64,000 bases of DNA from Nocardia brasiliensis IFM 10847 (GCF_000710915.1 NZ_BAUA01000087.1:62001-126000); one strand, 5' to 3'. Numbered from the stretch's first letter, positions 1 to 8,861 are shown. Notes: generated by a model not told the origin, from the letters alone. Numbers and translations: made by a program.

Positions 1-906
1 GGCGAGGGCGAGATCAGGGTCGCGTTGATCCTGTCCCCCATCCACAATCACGACCTGGCCATCGTGCGTGGCGTGTACGGCTACCGGCCGGCGCTGCCCG
101 CGATCCCCGGCACCGAGGGCGTCGGTATCGTCGACGCCCTCGGTCCCGGAGTCACCGGTTTGGCTGTCGGCCAACGGGTCACCGTGTCCGGCGCACAGAA
201 CGTCTGGGCCGACTTCTTCCTCGCGAAAGCGGCCCAGGCGGTGCCGGTGCCGGACCAGGTGTCCGACGAGACGGCCGCACAATTGCTCGCCATGCCGCTC
301 AGCGCTTTGATGCTGCTCGAAGACCTCGAGCTGGCCGAGGGCGACTGGATCGCGGTCAACGCGGCCAACGGTGCGGTCGGCAGGCTCGTCAATGTGCTGG
401 CGCGGCAACGCGGTATCCGGGTACTCAATCTGGTGCGCGGGCCGAAATCGGTGGCGGCGCTGCAAGCCGACGGCTTCGAGCCGGTGTTCGACACCGAGGC
501 CGACGGCTGGCGCGATGCTGCCGCGGCCGCCACCGCGGGAGCGCCGATCGTACGGGCGGTCGATCAGGTGGGCGGCCGCGCGGCCGACGACCTGCTGGCC
601 TTGCTCGGACCCAAGGGCTGGCTGATCTCGTTCGGGGCGCTGTCCGGGCAGCCGTTGAGCTTGAACCCGGGCACGCTCATCTTCAAACAAGCTGTGGTGA
701 AAGGCTTTTGGGGCTCGAAGCGGATCGAGGAGACACCGGCCGAAGACCGGCGGCGGCTGATCGGCGAACTGCTGTCCGCGGCCGCCGAAGGAGTGCTGCG
801 GCTGGAAGTCGAAGCCACCTTCGCGCTGGACTCGGCGGCCGAGGCGGCGATCGCCACCGAAAGCCCCGGACGACGCGCGAAAGTCGCCCTGTCACCGAAG
901 GTTTGA
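1..906 (+). CDS. Medium-chain dehydrogenase/reductase (quinone oxidoreductase / enoyl-thioester reductase type), 5' end cut by window
   Basis: The reading frame is open from base 1 and reads GEGEIRVALILSPIHNHD before the first possible start codon, so the N-terminus lies outside the window; 301 residues are visible. The N-terminal GroES-like half contains GTEGVGIVDALGPGV, and the Rossmann half contains AANGAVGRLVNVLARQRG, the cofactor-binding stretch of the zinc-independent MDR family. No zinc-ligand set is visible. The family reduces enones or 2-enoyl thioesters with NADPH. The 2-enoyl thioester reductase-like subgroup fits best by the IHNHD motif, but the substrate cannot be fixed from the sequence. 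It converges with the minus-strand gene ending at 923, with 16 bp between them. Confidence 0.85.
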   Translation, partial: GEGEIRVALILSPIHNHDLAIVRGVYGYRPALPAIPGTEGVGIVDALGPGVTGLAVGQRVTVSGAQNVWADFFLAKAAQAVPVPDQVSDETAAQLLAMPLSALMLLEDLELAEGDWIAVNAANGAVGRLVNVLARQRGIRVLNLVRGPKSVAALQADGFEPVFDTEADGWRDAAAAATAGAPIVRAVDQVGGRAADDLLALLGPKGWLISFGALSGQPLSLNPGTLIFKQAVVKGFWGSKRIEETPAEDRRRLIGELLSAAAEGVLRLEVEATFALDSAAEAAIATESPGRRAKVALSPKV

Positions 907-922
907 CGCTCCCCCGCGTTGC

Positions 923-2476
923 TCACGGGCGCGGTTCGAGGACGGCCATCGCGGCATTGTGACCGGCAATGCCACTGACACCGCCGCCGCGAACCGCGCT
1001 CGCGCCGCACAGAAACACGTTGGCGTACGCGGTGGCGACGCCCCAGCGCGTGGCCGGGTCCACCGGGGAATCGTCCGCGCGGTAGGGAAAAGCCAAGTCG
1101 CGGTGGAAGATATGCCCACCCGGCAGGCCGACCTCGCGTTCCAGGTCCAGCGGCGTCTTCGCCTCCAGGCAGGGCTCGCCGCGCTCGTCGACGGCGAGGC
1201 AATCCGCGATCGGCTCGGCCAGCACCGAATCCAACTGGGCCAAGGTCGCTTCGACCAGCTCGGCTTTGACCCGCGCCGGATCTTTCGCGAAAAGCTTTGC
1301 CGGAGTGTGCAGGCCGAACAGCGTGAGGGTGTGCATACCCTGCGCCGCCAGCTCCGGCGACAGGATAGACGGGTCCGTCAGAGTGTGGCAGTAGATCTCC
1401 GAGGGTGGTGCGGACGGGATCCGGCCGATCGCCGCCTCACCGTAGGCCTGGTCGAGTTGTGCATACGATTCCGCGATGTGGAAGGTGCCCGCGAACGCCT
1501 CGCGCGGGTCGACCGCGCTGTCCCGCAACTTCGGTAGGCGGTGCAGCAGCATATTGATCTTCAGCTGTGCGCCTTCGGGTTTCGGGTCGCCTGGGGCGCC
1601 GAGCAACCCGGCAAGTTCCTGAGGCGCGGCGTTCACCAGTACGTGACCCGCGGCGACGGCGCCGCCCGCGAAACTCACTTCGGCCTCGTGTCCGTCGGTG
1701 GCGACGGCGGTGACCGCACAGTCGGTGACGATCTCCGCGCCGGCCGTACGTGCGGCGGTGGCCAACGCGTCGGTCAGCGCGCCCATGCCGCCGATCGGCA
1801 CATCCCAGTCGCCGGTGCCGCCGCCGATCACGTGATAGAGGAAGCAGCGGTTCTGGCGCAGGGTCGGATCGTGGGCATGGGTGAACGTGCCGATCAACGC
1901 GTCGGTGAACACCACGCCGCGCACGGTGTCGTCACGGAAGGTCGATTCGACCAGTTCGCCGAGGGGACGTTCGAACAGCGAATCCCACACGGCGGCATCG
2001 CCGATGAGTTCTCGCAGCTCGGTGCGGGTCGGCAGCGGCTGGGTCATGGTCGGGAAGATCTGCTCGGCCAACCGGGCCGTCGTGCCGTAGAACTGTTGCC
2101 ACGCAACGAAATCCCGGTCCGAACCGGTCAGGCGCACGAAGCTTTCCCGGGTGCGCGCCGCGGAGCCGGTGTCCACCAGTAATCCGCCCGCGCCGACCGG
2201 CGTATAGGACGAGATCCGCCGGCGGCGCGTCGCGAACGACAAGCCGAGTTCCTCGACGATCTGCCGCGGCAGCAAACTCACCAGATACGAGTACCGGGAC
2301 AACCGGGCGTCCACCCCGGCGAACACGCGCGCCGACACGGCCGCGCCGCCGGTGTGCGATTGCCGCTCCAGCAACAACACCGACCGCCCGGCGCGCGCCA
2401 GGTACGCGGCGGCCACCAACCCGTTGTGGCCGCCGCCGACGATCACCACGTCATATCTCGATCGTGTCGGCTGCAT
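923..2476 (-). CDS. CrtI/PYROXD2-like FAD-dependent oxidoreductase
   Basis: The 517-residue protein has an N-terminal FAD-binding motif (VVIVGGGHNGLVAAAYLA) and the following GGAA segment typical of the phytoene desaturase superfamily. The C-terminal FAD contact VFLCGASAVRGGGVSG is also present. Overall the layout resembles the PYROXD2 branch rather than authentic carotenoid desaturases, so a lipid- or isoprenoid-type alkene/alcohol oxidation is possible but unproven. It lies 60 bp downstream of a ferredoxin and P450 on the same strand and probably belongs to the same transcript. No carotenoid genes (crtB, crtE) are nearby, which argues against a pigment role. Confidence 0.8.
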   Translation of the reverse strand: MQPTRSRYDVVIVGGGHNGLVAAAYLARAGRSVLLLERQSHTGGAAVSARVFAGVDARLSRYSYLVSLLPRQIVEELGLSFATRRRRISSYTPVGAGGLLVDTGSAARTRESFVRLTGSDRDFVAWQQFYGTTARLAEQIFPTMTQPLPTRTELRELIGDAAVWDSLFERPLGELVESTFRDDTVRGVVFTDALIGTFTHAHDPTLRQNRCFLYHVIGGGTGDWDVPIGGMGALTDALATAARTAGAEIVTDCAVTAVATDGHEAEVSFAGGAVAAGHVLVNAAPQELAGLLGAPGDPKPEGAQLKINMLLHRLPKLRDSAVDPREAFAGTFHIAESYAQLDQAYGEAAIGRIPSAPPSEIYCHTLTDPSILSPELAAQGMHTLTLFGLHTPAKLFAKDPARVKAELVEATLAQLDSVLAEPIADCLAVDERGEPCLEAKTPLDLEREVGLPGGHIFHRDLAFPYRADDSPVDPATRWGVATAYANVFLCGASAVRGGGVSGIAGHNAAMAVLEPRP

Positions 2477-2536
2477 CTGTACTGGATAGCACGGGAACGC
2501 CCGGCCCGGTTGCCGGAACCGGACAGGGCGCGGCGG

Positions 2537-2731
2537 TTACTCGGTGAAAGCGACGGCGCCCGAGGGACAGATGTCGACGGCTTCACGGACCGCGGCCGCA
2601 TTCTCCGCGCCGGGGTCGGCGGTGACGACTTCCACGAGGCCGTCGTCATCACCCTGGTCGAAGACGGCGGGCGCGGTCAGGGCACAGAGACCGGCGCCTA
2701 CGCATACGGACCGGTCGGCGGTGACGTGCAT
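2537..2731 (-). CDS. [3Fe-4S]-type ferredoxin, electron donor to the adjacent P450
   Basis: This 64-residue acidic protein has Cys10, Cys16 and Cys55 followed by Pro (C-x5-C ... CP), the three-cysteine spacing of actinobacterial [3Fe-4S] ferredoxins of the Fdx/SuaB type. An AAAGGAG ribosome binding site precedes the ATG. It starts 31 bp after the stop of the cytochrome P450 gene, a standard pairing in which the ferredoxin delivers electrons to the haem. The matching NAD(P)H ferredoxin reductase is not evident; the VanB-type reductase at 5107 carries its own [2Fe-2S] domain. Confidence 0.92.
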   Translation of the reverse strand: MHVTADRSVCVGAGLCALTAPAVFDQGDDDGLVEVVTADPGAENAAAVREAVDICPSGAVAFTE

Positions 2732-2762
2732 GGGAACTCCTTTCGCGGTGATTCGGGCTCGG

Positions 2763-3983
2763 TCACCAGGTGACCGGAAGTTCGTTCACACCCTGAATCG
2801 TGGTGCCGGGGCGCAAGGTCAACTGCTCGGTGGGCACGGCCAGGCGCAGGGTCGGAATGCGGTCGAAGAGACTGCCGAGGATGATCTCGAGTTCCAGGCG
2901 GGCCAGGTTCTGGCCGAGGCACTGGTGCACGCCGTATCCGAAGGCGAGGTGGTGGCGCGCCGCGCGGTGCACATCGAAGGTGTCGGGCTCGGCGAAGACC
3001 GAACCATCGCGATTGGCAATGGAATTCGAGACGAGCACACCTTCGCCCCGCTTGATCACGTGGCCGTCGATTTCGATGTCGGCCTTCGCGAAACGGCCGC
3101 CGGCGATATCGGCGATGGCCAGGTAGCGCAACAGTTCTTCGACCGCGCCCGCAATCAGCGAGGGGTCGGCGCGCAGGGCGGCGTGCTGGTCCGGATGCTC
3201 GAGCAGCGTGATCACCGACAGCGACGTCATCGATGCGGTGGTCTCGTGGCCGGCGACGAGCAGCAGGATCGAAGAGGAGACGAGCTCCTCGCGGTCGATC
3301 TCGCCGTGCGCCAGCTGATCGGTGACCAGGCTCGACAGCAGCCCGGGGCCGGGCTCGGCCTGCAACCGGGTGATCAATCCGTCCAGGTAGACCGCGAGAT
3401 CGCGCCGCGCGGCGATAGCGCCCTGCGCGGTCGTCGACTGCACCAACCGCCTGCTGGCGTCCTGGAAGAATTCGTGGTCCTCGTACGGCACGCCGAGCAG
3501 CCGGCAGATCACCATGGACGGCACCGGCAGCGCGAACCGGCCGACCAGGTCGGCGGGCGGCCCGGCGGCGAGCAGGTCGTCGATGAAGCCGTGCACGATC
3601 TTCTCGACATCGGCGCGCATGGTCTTGACCCGTTTCAGGGTGAACTCGCTGATCAACATCCGCCGCTGGGTGCTGTGTTCCGGGGGGTCCATGCTGATGA
3701 AGGCCGGTTTGCTCGCCTGAAAGACCCGGAAGCGCGGCGAAACGGCGGGGAAGTTCGTGTGTGTGCGGTCGGCCGACAAGCGCGGATCTGCGAGCAGGGC
3801 GCGGGCGGTTGCGTGTTTGGTGACCACCCAGGCTTGTGCGCCGTCGAAGAGAGTCACCTTGTGCAGCGAATCCTGCTCGTCGCGCAGCTTCGCGTACTGC
3901 TCGGGCAGGCGATACGGGCAGGTGCGGTCACTCGGGAAGGCAGGCGGGTCGTCGGTGCGGGGTGTCACAACTGTGCCGTTCAT
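2763..3983 (-). CDS. Cytochrome P450 (CYP105/CYP107-like bacterial class I)
   Basis: The protein is 406 residues, normal for soluble bacterial P450s. Visible landmarks are the I-helix oxygen-binding motif AGHETT, the K-helix ExxR in EELLRY, and the haem-thiolate loop FGYGVHQCLGQNLARLE with the axial cysteine. It is the first gene of a minus-strand group with the ferredoxin and the CrtI-like oxidoreductase, and it is divergent from a TetR regulator across a strong inverted repeat (4002-4041). Substrate is unknown; actinobacterial members oxidise terpenoids, steroids, macrolides or xenobiotics. The ATG at 3983 is well placed relative to the promoter region. Confidence 0.95.
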   Translation of the reverse strand: MNGTVVTPRTDDPPAFPSDRTCPYRLPEQYAKLRDEQDSLHKVTLFDGAQAWVVTKHATARALLADPRLSADRTHTNFPAVSPRFRVFQASKPAFISMDPPEHSTQRRMLISEFTLKRVKTMRADVEKIVHGFIDDLLAAGPPADLVGRFALPVPSMVICRLLGVPYEDHEFFQDASRRLVQSTTAQGAIAARRDLAVYLDGLITRLQAEPGPGLLSSLVTDQLAHGEIDREELVSSSILLLVAGHETTASMTSLSVITLLEHPDQHAALRADPSLIAGAVEELLRYLAIADIAGGRFAKADIEIDGHVIKRGEGVLVSNSIANRDGSVFAEPDTFDVHRAARHHLAFGYGVHQCLGQNLARLELEIILGSLFDRIPTLRLAVPTEQLTLRPGTTIQGVNELPVTW

Positions 3984-4001
3984 CGGTCCCCTCGAGATCG
4001 T

Positions 4002-4041
4002 AAGATACTCTTAGTACTCTATTTTTAGATTAGAGTGTCTT
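4002..4041. promoter_or_regulatory. Inverted repeat, probable TetR operator between P450 and TetR genes
   Basis: The arms AAGATACTCT (4002-4011) and AGAGTGTCTT (4032-4041) match at 9 of 10 positions as an inverted repeat. A further TACTCTA/TAGATTAGAGT element lies between them, in an unusually A/T-rich patch for this genome. It sits in the 96-bp divergent spacer between the P450 start (3983) and the TetR start (4080). This is the classic position for an autoregulatory TetR site controlling both genes; binding itself is inferred. Confidence 0.6.
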
Positions 4042-4079
4042 CCCAAGCAACGCAACGCTTTTCAGGAGCCCAGCCGCCA

Positions 4080-4700
4080 GTGAAAGTCCAGCAATCCGTC
4101 GACGCGGCGGCCGACTACCGGAAGAACACACGCAGGCGCGGCGCGGAATTGGAGCGAGCCATCCTCACCGCGACCCTGGACGAACTGGCGGAGGTGGGCT
4201 ATTCCGCGCTCACCATGGACCGCGTCGCCGCGCGGGCACGCACCAGCAAAACCGTCATCTATCGACGCTGGGCGAGCCGTGCCGAACTGGTCGTCGACGC
4301 CTGCAAATCCGGTGGGATCTCCGAGGTCGATCTCCCCGACACCGGCGCGCTCCGCACCGACGTGATCGCCCTGCTGGGGCAGATGTCGGCGAAGATGGCC
4401 ACGCCGTTCGGCGGCATCGTGCGCGGGCTGCTGGCCGAGATGACCCGCGACGCCGAACTCGGCCGCCTCATCCGGGAGCGGGTGCAGCGGGTCGGTGCGT
4501 CGGCGATCCACGCCATCCTGGCACGTGCCGTCGACCGCGGCGAGGTGGACCGCGCAATCCTGACCTCCCGCCGCGCCACCGTCGCCCTCGACCTCTTCCG
4601 CAACCACTTCCTGCTCTTCGACACCCCGGTCACCGACGACGTCATCCTCGACATCGTCGACGACATCTACCTCCCCCTGGTCCTGCGCCCCCACCCCTGA
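4080..4700 (+). CDS. TetR-family transcriptional regulator
   Basis: The 206-residue protein begins with a disordered stretch and then a TetR helix-turn-helix (AILTATLDELAEVGYSALTMDRVAARARTSKTVIYRRW region), followed by an all-helical ligand domain with the GIVRGLLAEMTRDAELGRLI segment typical of TetR_C_16-like members. I chose the GTG at 4080, behind AGGAG, because the upstream in-frame GTG at 4035 lies inside the inverted-repeat operator. It is divergent from the P450/ferredoxin/oxidoreductase group and likely represses it. The ligand is unknown. Confidence 0.85.
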   Translation: MKVQQSVDAAADYRKNTRRRGAELERAILTATLDELAEVGYSALTMDRVAARARTSKTVIYRRWASRAELVVDACKSGGISEVDLPDTGALRTDVIALLGQMSAKMATPFGGIVRGLLAEMTRDAELGRLIRERVQRVGASAIHAILARAVDRGEVDRAILTSRRATVALDLFRNHFLLFDTPVTDDVILDIVDDIYLPLVLRPHP

Positions 4701-4740
4701 ACGCGACTTTCCAGCTACCGCAACGAGACTCGAGCCGCGA

Positions 4741-5055
4741 CTATACGAAAGACCCGCCCAGACCACCGACCAGGGTGCCGATGGTGGCGCCCATGCTGAT
4801 CGTGCTGGTCATCCGGCTCCAGGCCGCCTGCTCACGGTCGTATTCGTTCTTCCACGGCGCCTTGTCCTCGAACGGCAGGGCGACCGGCTGGTAGGTGGCC
4901 TTCGCCATGTCGAGCTGCGGGGTCAGCGTCGCGGTGCGATCGGAAATGTCGGCGGCGATGGGGGCCGCGTTGACGGTACCGGCGGCGATGCCGAGTGCGG
5001 CGGCAAGCCCTGCGGCCACCGCGACAATTGACGTGTTCGGAAAAATTCGGCACAC
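4741..5055 (-). CDS. Small exported protein of unknown function
   Basis: This 104-residue ORF starts with a plausible signal peptide: a hydrophobic stretch VAVAAGLAAALGIAAGTVNA followed by an Ala-rich cleavage region near AAP. A hydrophilic middle contains PWKNEYDREQAAW, and the C-terminus is glycine-rich and hydrophobic (GATIGTLVGGLGGSFV), suggesting membrane or wall association. Small proteins of this shape are common in Nocardia, but I do not recognise a family. The start is a GTG without a convincing ribosome binding site, so the exact N-terminus is uncertain. It converges with the TetR gene and follows the reductase gene on the same strand. Confidence 0.55.
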   Translation of the reverse strand: MCRIFPNTSIVAVAAGLAAALGIAAGTVNAAPIAADISDRTATLTPQLDMAKATYQPVALPFEDKAPWKNEYDREQAAWSRMTSTISMGATIGTLVGGLGGSFV

Positions 5056-5106
5056 CGAGCATGCCGCCGGCCGGCCGTGGAATCACCGGCAAGTCGAAGA
5101 GCCGCG

Positions 5107-6039
5107 TCAGAGGTCCAGGACGAGCACATCGGAGTGGGCGCGGGATACGCAGAGCATCATGGTGTCGCCGCGGGCCTGCTCCGCTGCGGTGAGCAGCGAA
5201 TCGCGGTGATCGATCTCCCCGGCGAGGACGGGGGTTTCGCAGGTGCCGCAGGTGCCCTCGCGGCAGGAGGTGATGATGCCGATGCCCGCGCGCTCCAGCA
5301 CGTCGGCCACGGACTGCTGCGCATCGATCGCGAAAATCCTACCGCTGCTCGCGATTCGGACCTCGAAGGGACGATTCGGGGTCGCCGTGATCGGTCTCGG
5401 GACGAAGCGTTCGAGATGGACGGGAAGACCGCGGTCGGCGGCCTCGGCTTCCACCGCGGCGAGCAACGGCTCGGGACCACAGCAATACACGGCGGCGGTG
5501 GGATTCTCGGCCAGGATCGTCGGGAGCGGCAGCAGTCCGTGCTCGTCCTGCGGGAGCAGCACCGCGTGCGGATACCGCTCGGCTAGCAGGTCGGCGAATG
5601 CCATATGCGCCCGGGTGCGCCCGCCGTAGTACAACGACCACCGGGCGCCGGCCGCCGCCGCGGCGACCACCATGGGCAGGATCGGGGTGATACCGATACC
5701 ACCGGCGACGAACACATAGCTCTCGCGCGCGACCAGCTCGAAGTTGTTGCGGGGCAACGAAACCTGGAGCCGCGTACCCGGCAGCGCAGTGCGGTGCAGC
5801 TGCGCCGAACCCCCACGCCCGTCCGGCTCGTGCAGCACGGCGATCCGCCACCTGCGCCGGTCGGCCGGATCGCCGCACAGCGAATACTGCCGTACGCCCG
5901 CCGCACCCACCCCGACATCGATGTGAGCGCCCGGCGTCCAGCCCGGCAGATCGCCGCCCGAGGCGGCGGACAGCTCCAGCGAGAACACCCGCTCGGCCTC
6001 GTCGCGACGAGCCGACACCAGCACCGGAATCTCGGTCAT
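5107..6039 (-). CDS. VanB/phthalate-dioxygenase-type reductase (FMN/NAD/[2Fe-2S])
   Basis: The 310-residue protein has an FNR-like flavin barrel with RQYSLCGDP, an NAD-binding domain beginning GGIGITPI, and a C-terminal plant-type [2Fe-2S] domain with CREGTCGTC plus a fourth cysteine in MMLCVSRA. This order (flavin, NAD, ferredoxin) defines the PDR/VanB reductases, which pass NADH electrons to a Rieske oxygenase or P450. The ATG at 6039 follows GAGGAAAGG. No Rieske oxygenase subunit is in the window; the P450 at 2763 is the only obvious candidate acceptor. It is divergent from the acyl-CoA dehydrogenase at 6257. Confidence 0.9.
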   Translation of the reverse strand: MTEIPVLVSARRDEAERVFSLELSAASGGDLPGWTPGAHIDVGVGAAGVRQYSLCGDPADRRRWRIAVLHEPDGRGGSAQLHRTALPGTRLQVSLPRNNFELVARESYVFVAGGIGITPILPMVVAAAAAGARWSLYYGGRTRAHMAFADLLAERYPHAVLLPQDEHGLLPLPTILAENPTAAVYCCGPEPLLAAVEAEAADRGLPVHLERFVPRPITATPNRPFEVRIASSGRIFAIDAQQSVADVLERAGIGIITSCREGTCGTCETPVLAGEIDHRDSLLTAAEQARGDTMMLCVSRAHSDVLVLDL

Positions 6040-6256
6040 GCCATGGGCCCTTTCCTCGAGGGTCGAGCCGATCCGCACCGTGCGCCTCGCTCGACCGTTG
6101 GTCGACGCTGACCTGATCGGCCGCCAACCCGGTCAGTCAGGACCACCGTCGCGGACGAGGCACGCGCACGGAGCAGGCGAACGCGCAGACGATTCGGGCG
6201 ATCGACGTTGACTATCGCCCCGACTCGGACCCCCGGGTGGACCCGAGACTTGCGCC

Positions 6257-7414
6257 ATGACCACTGTGCGCCAATTGGTGGACAAAACCACCCAGTTCAT
6301 TCGTGACCAGGTCGTTCCGGTGGAACGCGAGGTCGTCGTCGACGGTCGGGTGATGGACGACGCGCTGCGCCTGGACCTGCAGAAGAAGGCGAAAGAGGCG
6401 GGCGTGTTCGGGCCGTTGTCGGACCCGAAATACGGTGGGCTCGGTCTGGACACGCGGTCCCAGGCGCAGGTGCTGGAAGCCGCGGGCGCCAGCCTGCTCG
6501 GGCCGCTCGCGGTGAATGCCTGGGCACCCGACGACGGCAATATCCATCTGCTCGCGCACGTCGCCGATGCCGAACAGCAGCAGCGCTACCTCGCGCCGCT
6601 GGCCGCCGGAGACGTGCGCTCGGCCATCGCGATGACCGAACCCGCCCCGGGTGCGGGCTCGGATCCCGGCATGCTGCAAACCGTGGCCGAGGAGACCGAC
6701 AGCGGCTGGGTCATCAACGGAGCCAAGCACTTCACCACCGGCGCCCAGGGCGCCGCCTTCACCATCTGCGTGGCCCGCACCACCGAGGGCCCGACGATGT
6801 TCCTGGTCGACCAGGACAATCCCGGCCTGCGCGTCGGACGCCGGATGCCGACGCTGGACCACACCAGCGCACCCGGCGGACACTGCGAGGTCACCTTCGT
6901 CGATTGCGAGGTGCCCGATGCCGCGGTACTCGGCGCGGTGGGCCAGGGTCTGGCACTGGCGCAGGTGCGGCTCGCTCCGTCCCGGCTCGTGTTCTGCATG
7001 AACTGGCTGGGGCTCGCGGTGCGCGCGCACCACCTCGCCATCGAACACATCAGCAGCAGAACCTCTTTCGGCGTGCCCATCGCGGATCACGGCCTGGCCC
7101 AGGGCATGGTCGCCGACAACGAGATCGATATCGCCGCGGCGCGCGGAATCATCCGCACCGCGGCGGAAACCATCGACGCGCAGGGTCCCACCTCCGCACA
7201 GGCGCGCCACGATGCCTCGATCGCGAAAACGTTCGTCTCCGAGGCGGTCTGGCGAGTCCTCGACCGGGCGGTGCAGCTGCACGGTGGCCTCGGCGTCTGC
7301 GAGGACTACCTGGTCGCGCGGTTCCTGGTGGAGGCCAGGGCGTTCCGGATCTACGAGGGCCCGTCCGAGGTGCTGCGCTGGTCGATCGCCCGCCGCGCAC
7401 TGCGTAACCGCTGA
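6257..7414 (+). CDS. Acyl-CoA dehydrogenase (FadE-type)
   Basis: The 385-residue protein has the family layout: N-terminal helical domain, a middle beta domain with AIAMTEPAPGAGSD (flavin and substrate contacts), and a C-terminal helical domain ending RIYEGPSEVLRWSIARR. Glu367 there occupies the usual catalytic-base position. VQLHGGLGVCEDY is the conserved flavin-dimer contact. It catalyses FAD-dependent alpha,beta-dehydrogenation of an acyl-CoA. It starts a long plus-strand run in which a thioesterase and a hydrolase follow within 32 bp and 0 bp, suggesting joint processing of an acyl-CoA whose identity is not apparent. Confidence 0.93.
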   Translation: MTTVRQLVDKTTQFIRDQVVPVEREVVVDGRVMDDALRLDLQKKAKEAGVFGPLSDPKYGGLGLDTRSQAQVLEAAGASLLGPLAVNAWAPDDGNIHLLAHVADAEQQQRYLAPLAAGDVRSAIAMTEPAPGAGSDPGMLQTVAEETDSGWVINGAKHFTTGAQGAAFTICVARTTEGPTMFLVDQDNPGLRVGRRMPTLDHTSAPGGHCEVTFVDCEVPDAAVLGAVGQGLALAQVRLAPSRLVFCMNWLGLAVRAHHLAIEHISSRTSFGVPIADHGLAQGMVADNEIDIAAARGIIRTAAETIDAQGPTSAQARHDASIAKTFVSEAVWRVLDRAVQLHGGLGVCEDYLVARFLVEARAFRIYEGPSEVLRWSIARRALRNR

Positions 7415-7446
7415 GCACACCCGATCCAATCCAGCAGGGAGTACCC

Positions 7447-7971
7447 ATGACCACGCGCGAGATCGCCGGTTTCGCCGCCGCCTATCCCGAACTCGACGGC
7501 GCCGCCGTCGATTACGACTACCTGCGGGCCGTGTCGCAGGACATGGTGCCGTTCGGCCGCCATGTCGGCACGGTCATCACCGAGATCGGCCCGGAGCGGG
7601 CCGTCGTCGAGATCCCCGCCGTCGACACCGTCGGCAACCACATGGGCACCGTGCACGCCGGTGCGCTGTTCACCGCCGCGGACATCGGCGGCGCGGCCGC
7701 CTTCGTCGGTGCGGCGGCCACCCGCCTGTCCACCGTCGAGCGGCTGGTGCTGCGCGCCGGCACCGCCTCCTATCGCAAGCCCGCGCTGGGGCGGATCCGC
7801 GCGATCGCCACCGTCGACCACCGTGAACTCGCGCAGGTGCTCGCCGCCGCGGTGTCGAACAGGTTCGAGCTGTCCGGCAAGGCGGTGCTGGTCGATGACA
7901 GCGACGTCGTGGTCGCCAAGTTCACCTTCGACTACGTCTGCGATGTGACGATCGCCGAGGGCGACCGATGA
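7447..7971 (+). CDS. PaaI/DUF4442-type hotdog thioesterase
   Basis: The protein is 174 residues with the hotdog-fold signature NHMGTVHAGALFTAADIGGAAAF, where the long central helix carries the residues used in PaaI-like and YiiD-C/DUF4442 thioesterases. It probably hydrolyses an acyl-CoA produced or consumed by the upstream acyl-CoA dehydrogenase, 32 bp away. Its stop overlaps the start of the alpha/beta hydrolase (ATGA, 7968-7971), so the two are likely translationally coupled. The substrate chain length cannot be read from the sequence. Confidence 0.85.
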   Translation: MTTREIAGFAAAYPELDGAAVDYDYLRAVSQDMVPFGRHVGTVITEIGPERAVVEIPAVDTVGNHMGTVHAGALFTAADIGGAAAFVGAAATRLSTVERLVLRAGTASYRKPALGRIRAIATVDHRELAQVLAAAVSNRFELSGKAVLVDDSDVVVAKFTFDYVCDVTIAEGDR

Positions 7972-8861
7972 CCACCGCGGACGCCGGGAAGCGCGCCGAG
8001 TTCGGCGCCCTCGAGGCGGCGACGGTGACGACCGCCGACGACGTCACCTTCACCGTGCGATTTCTGCCGGGCAGCAAGCCCGGCGCACCCGTCGTGCTGA
8101 TTCTGCCCGCCATGGCGATGAAGGCCAAGAACTACCTGTCTCTCGCCAAAGAGCTGAATGCCCAAAACCTTTCGGTGGCCACCTGCGATCTACGGGCACA
8201 CGGCGAGGCCCGGCCCGAACTCGGGTTGCACCGCGACTTCGGCTACCGGGAAATGCTCGAGATCGACCTGCCCGCGATCGTCGCCGCTGTGCGGCAACGC
8301 TTTCCGGACGCGCCGGTGCACTTCTTCGGGCACAGTCTCGGTGGGCAGCTCGCGCTGCTGTACGCGGCGGCCCGACCGGACGACATCGCCGGGGTCACGG
8401 TCATCGGCACGGGCACGGTGTTCTGGTGGGCGTTCGGGCCGCGGCGCTGGTTGGAGGCACTGAGCCAGATCCAGTGGATCGGGCTGGTCTCCCGTTGGAA
8501 GGGCCACTGGCCCGGCGGCGTGCTGATCCCGGCGCCGATGCCCGGCGGCGTGATGCGCGACTGGGCGATGCACTCGCTCACCAGCTACTACCGGCCGAAA
8601 GGCACCGAGCGGCAGTACAACACACTGCTGCGCGCCATGACGACACCGGTGCTGGCGATCTCACTGTCCGACGACGTGCTCGGGCCCAAGTCGAATGTCG
8701 ACTTCCTGGTCGCCCGGATGCCGAAAGCCGCGGTCACCCAGTGGCATATCGACGAGCACGCGCCGGTCGAGCATCGAGATCACTTCACCTGGGTCAAGGA
8801 TTCTCCGGTGATCGCGGCCCGTGTCGCGACCTGGATCGTCGCCGGCGCACTGCCCGGCTGA
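7968..8861 (+). CDS. Alpha/beta hydrolase (lysophospholipase/YheT-like)
   Basis: This 297-residue protein carries the nucleophile elbow GHSLGGQLALLYAA, an upstream oxyanion-region segment LPAMAMKAKNYLSLAKEL and a C-terminal EHRDHFTW segment likely holding the catalytic histidine. The family comprises serine esterases, lipases and thioesterases. Start overlaps the stop of the thioesterase gene by 4 bp, and the ABC ATPase follows after only 12 bp. If the downstream importer brings in glycerophospholipid headgroups, as its makeup suggests, a lysophospholipase-like function would fit, but that is inference. Confidence 0.85.
   Translation: MTTADAGKRAEFGALEAATVTTADDVTFTVRFLPGSKPGAPVVLILPAMAMKAKNYLSLAKELNAQNLSVATCDLRAHGEARPELGLHRDFGYREMLEIDLPAIVAAVRQRFPDAPVHFFGHSLGGQLALLYAAARPDDIAGVTVIGTGTVFWWAFGPRRWLEALSQIQWIGLVSRWKGHWPGGVLIPAPMPGGVMRDWAMHSLTSYYRPKGTERQYNTLLRAMTTPVLAISLSDDVLGPKSNVDFLVARMPKAAVTQWHIDEHAPVEHRDHFTWVKDSPVIAARVATWIVAGALPG

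Noticed and set aside
923..2476. Reading the CrtI-like protein as a carotenoid desaturase
   Set aside because: No phytoene synthase or GGPP synthase is adjacent, and the C-terminal signature fits the PYROXD2-like branch.
2544..4028. 494-codon plus-strand frame over the ferredoxin and P450 genes
   Set aside because: Shadow of the P450, whose haem and ExxR motifs are intact on the minus strand.
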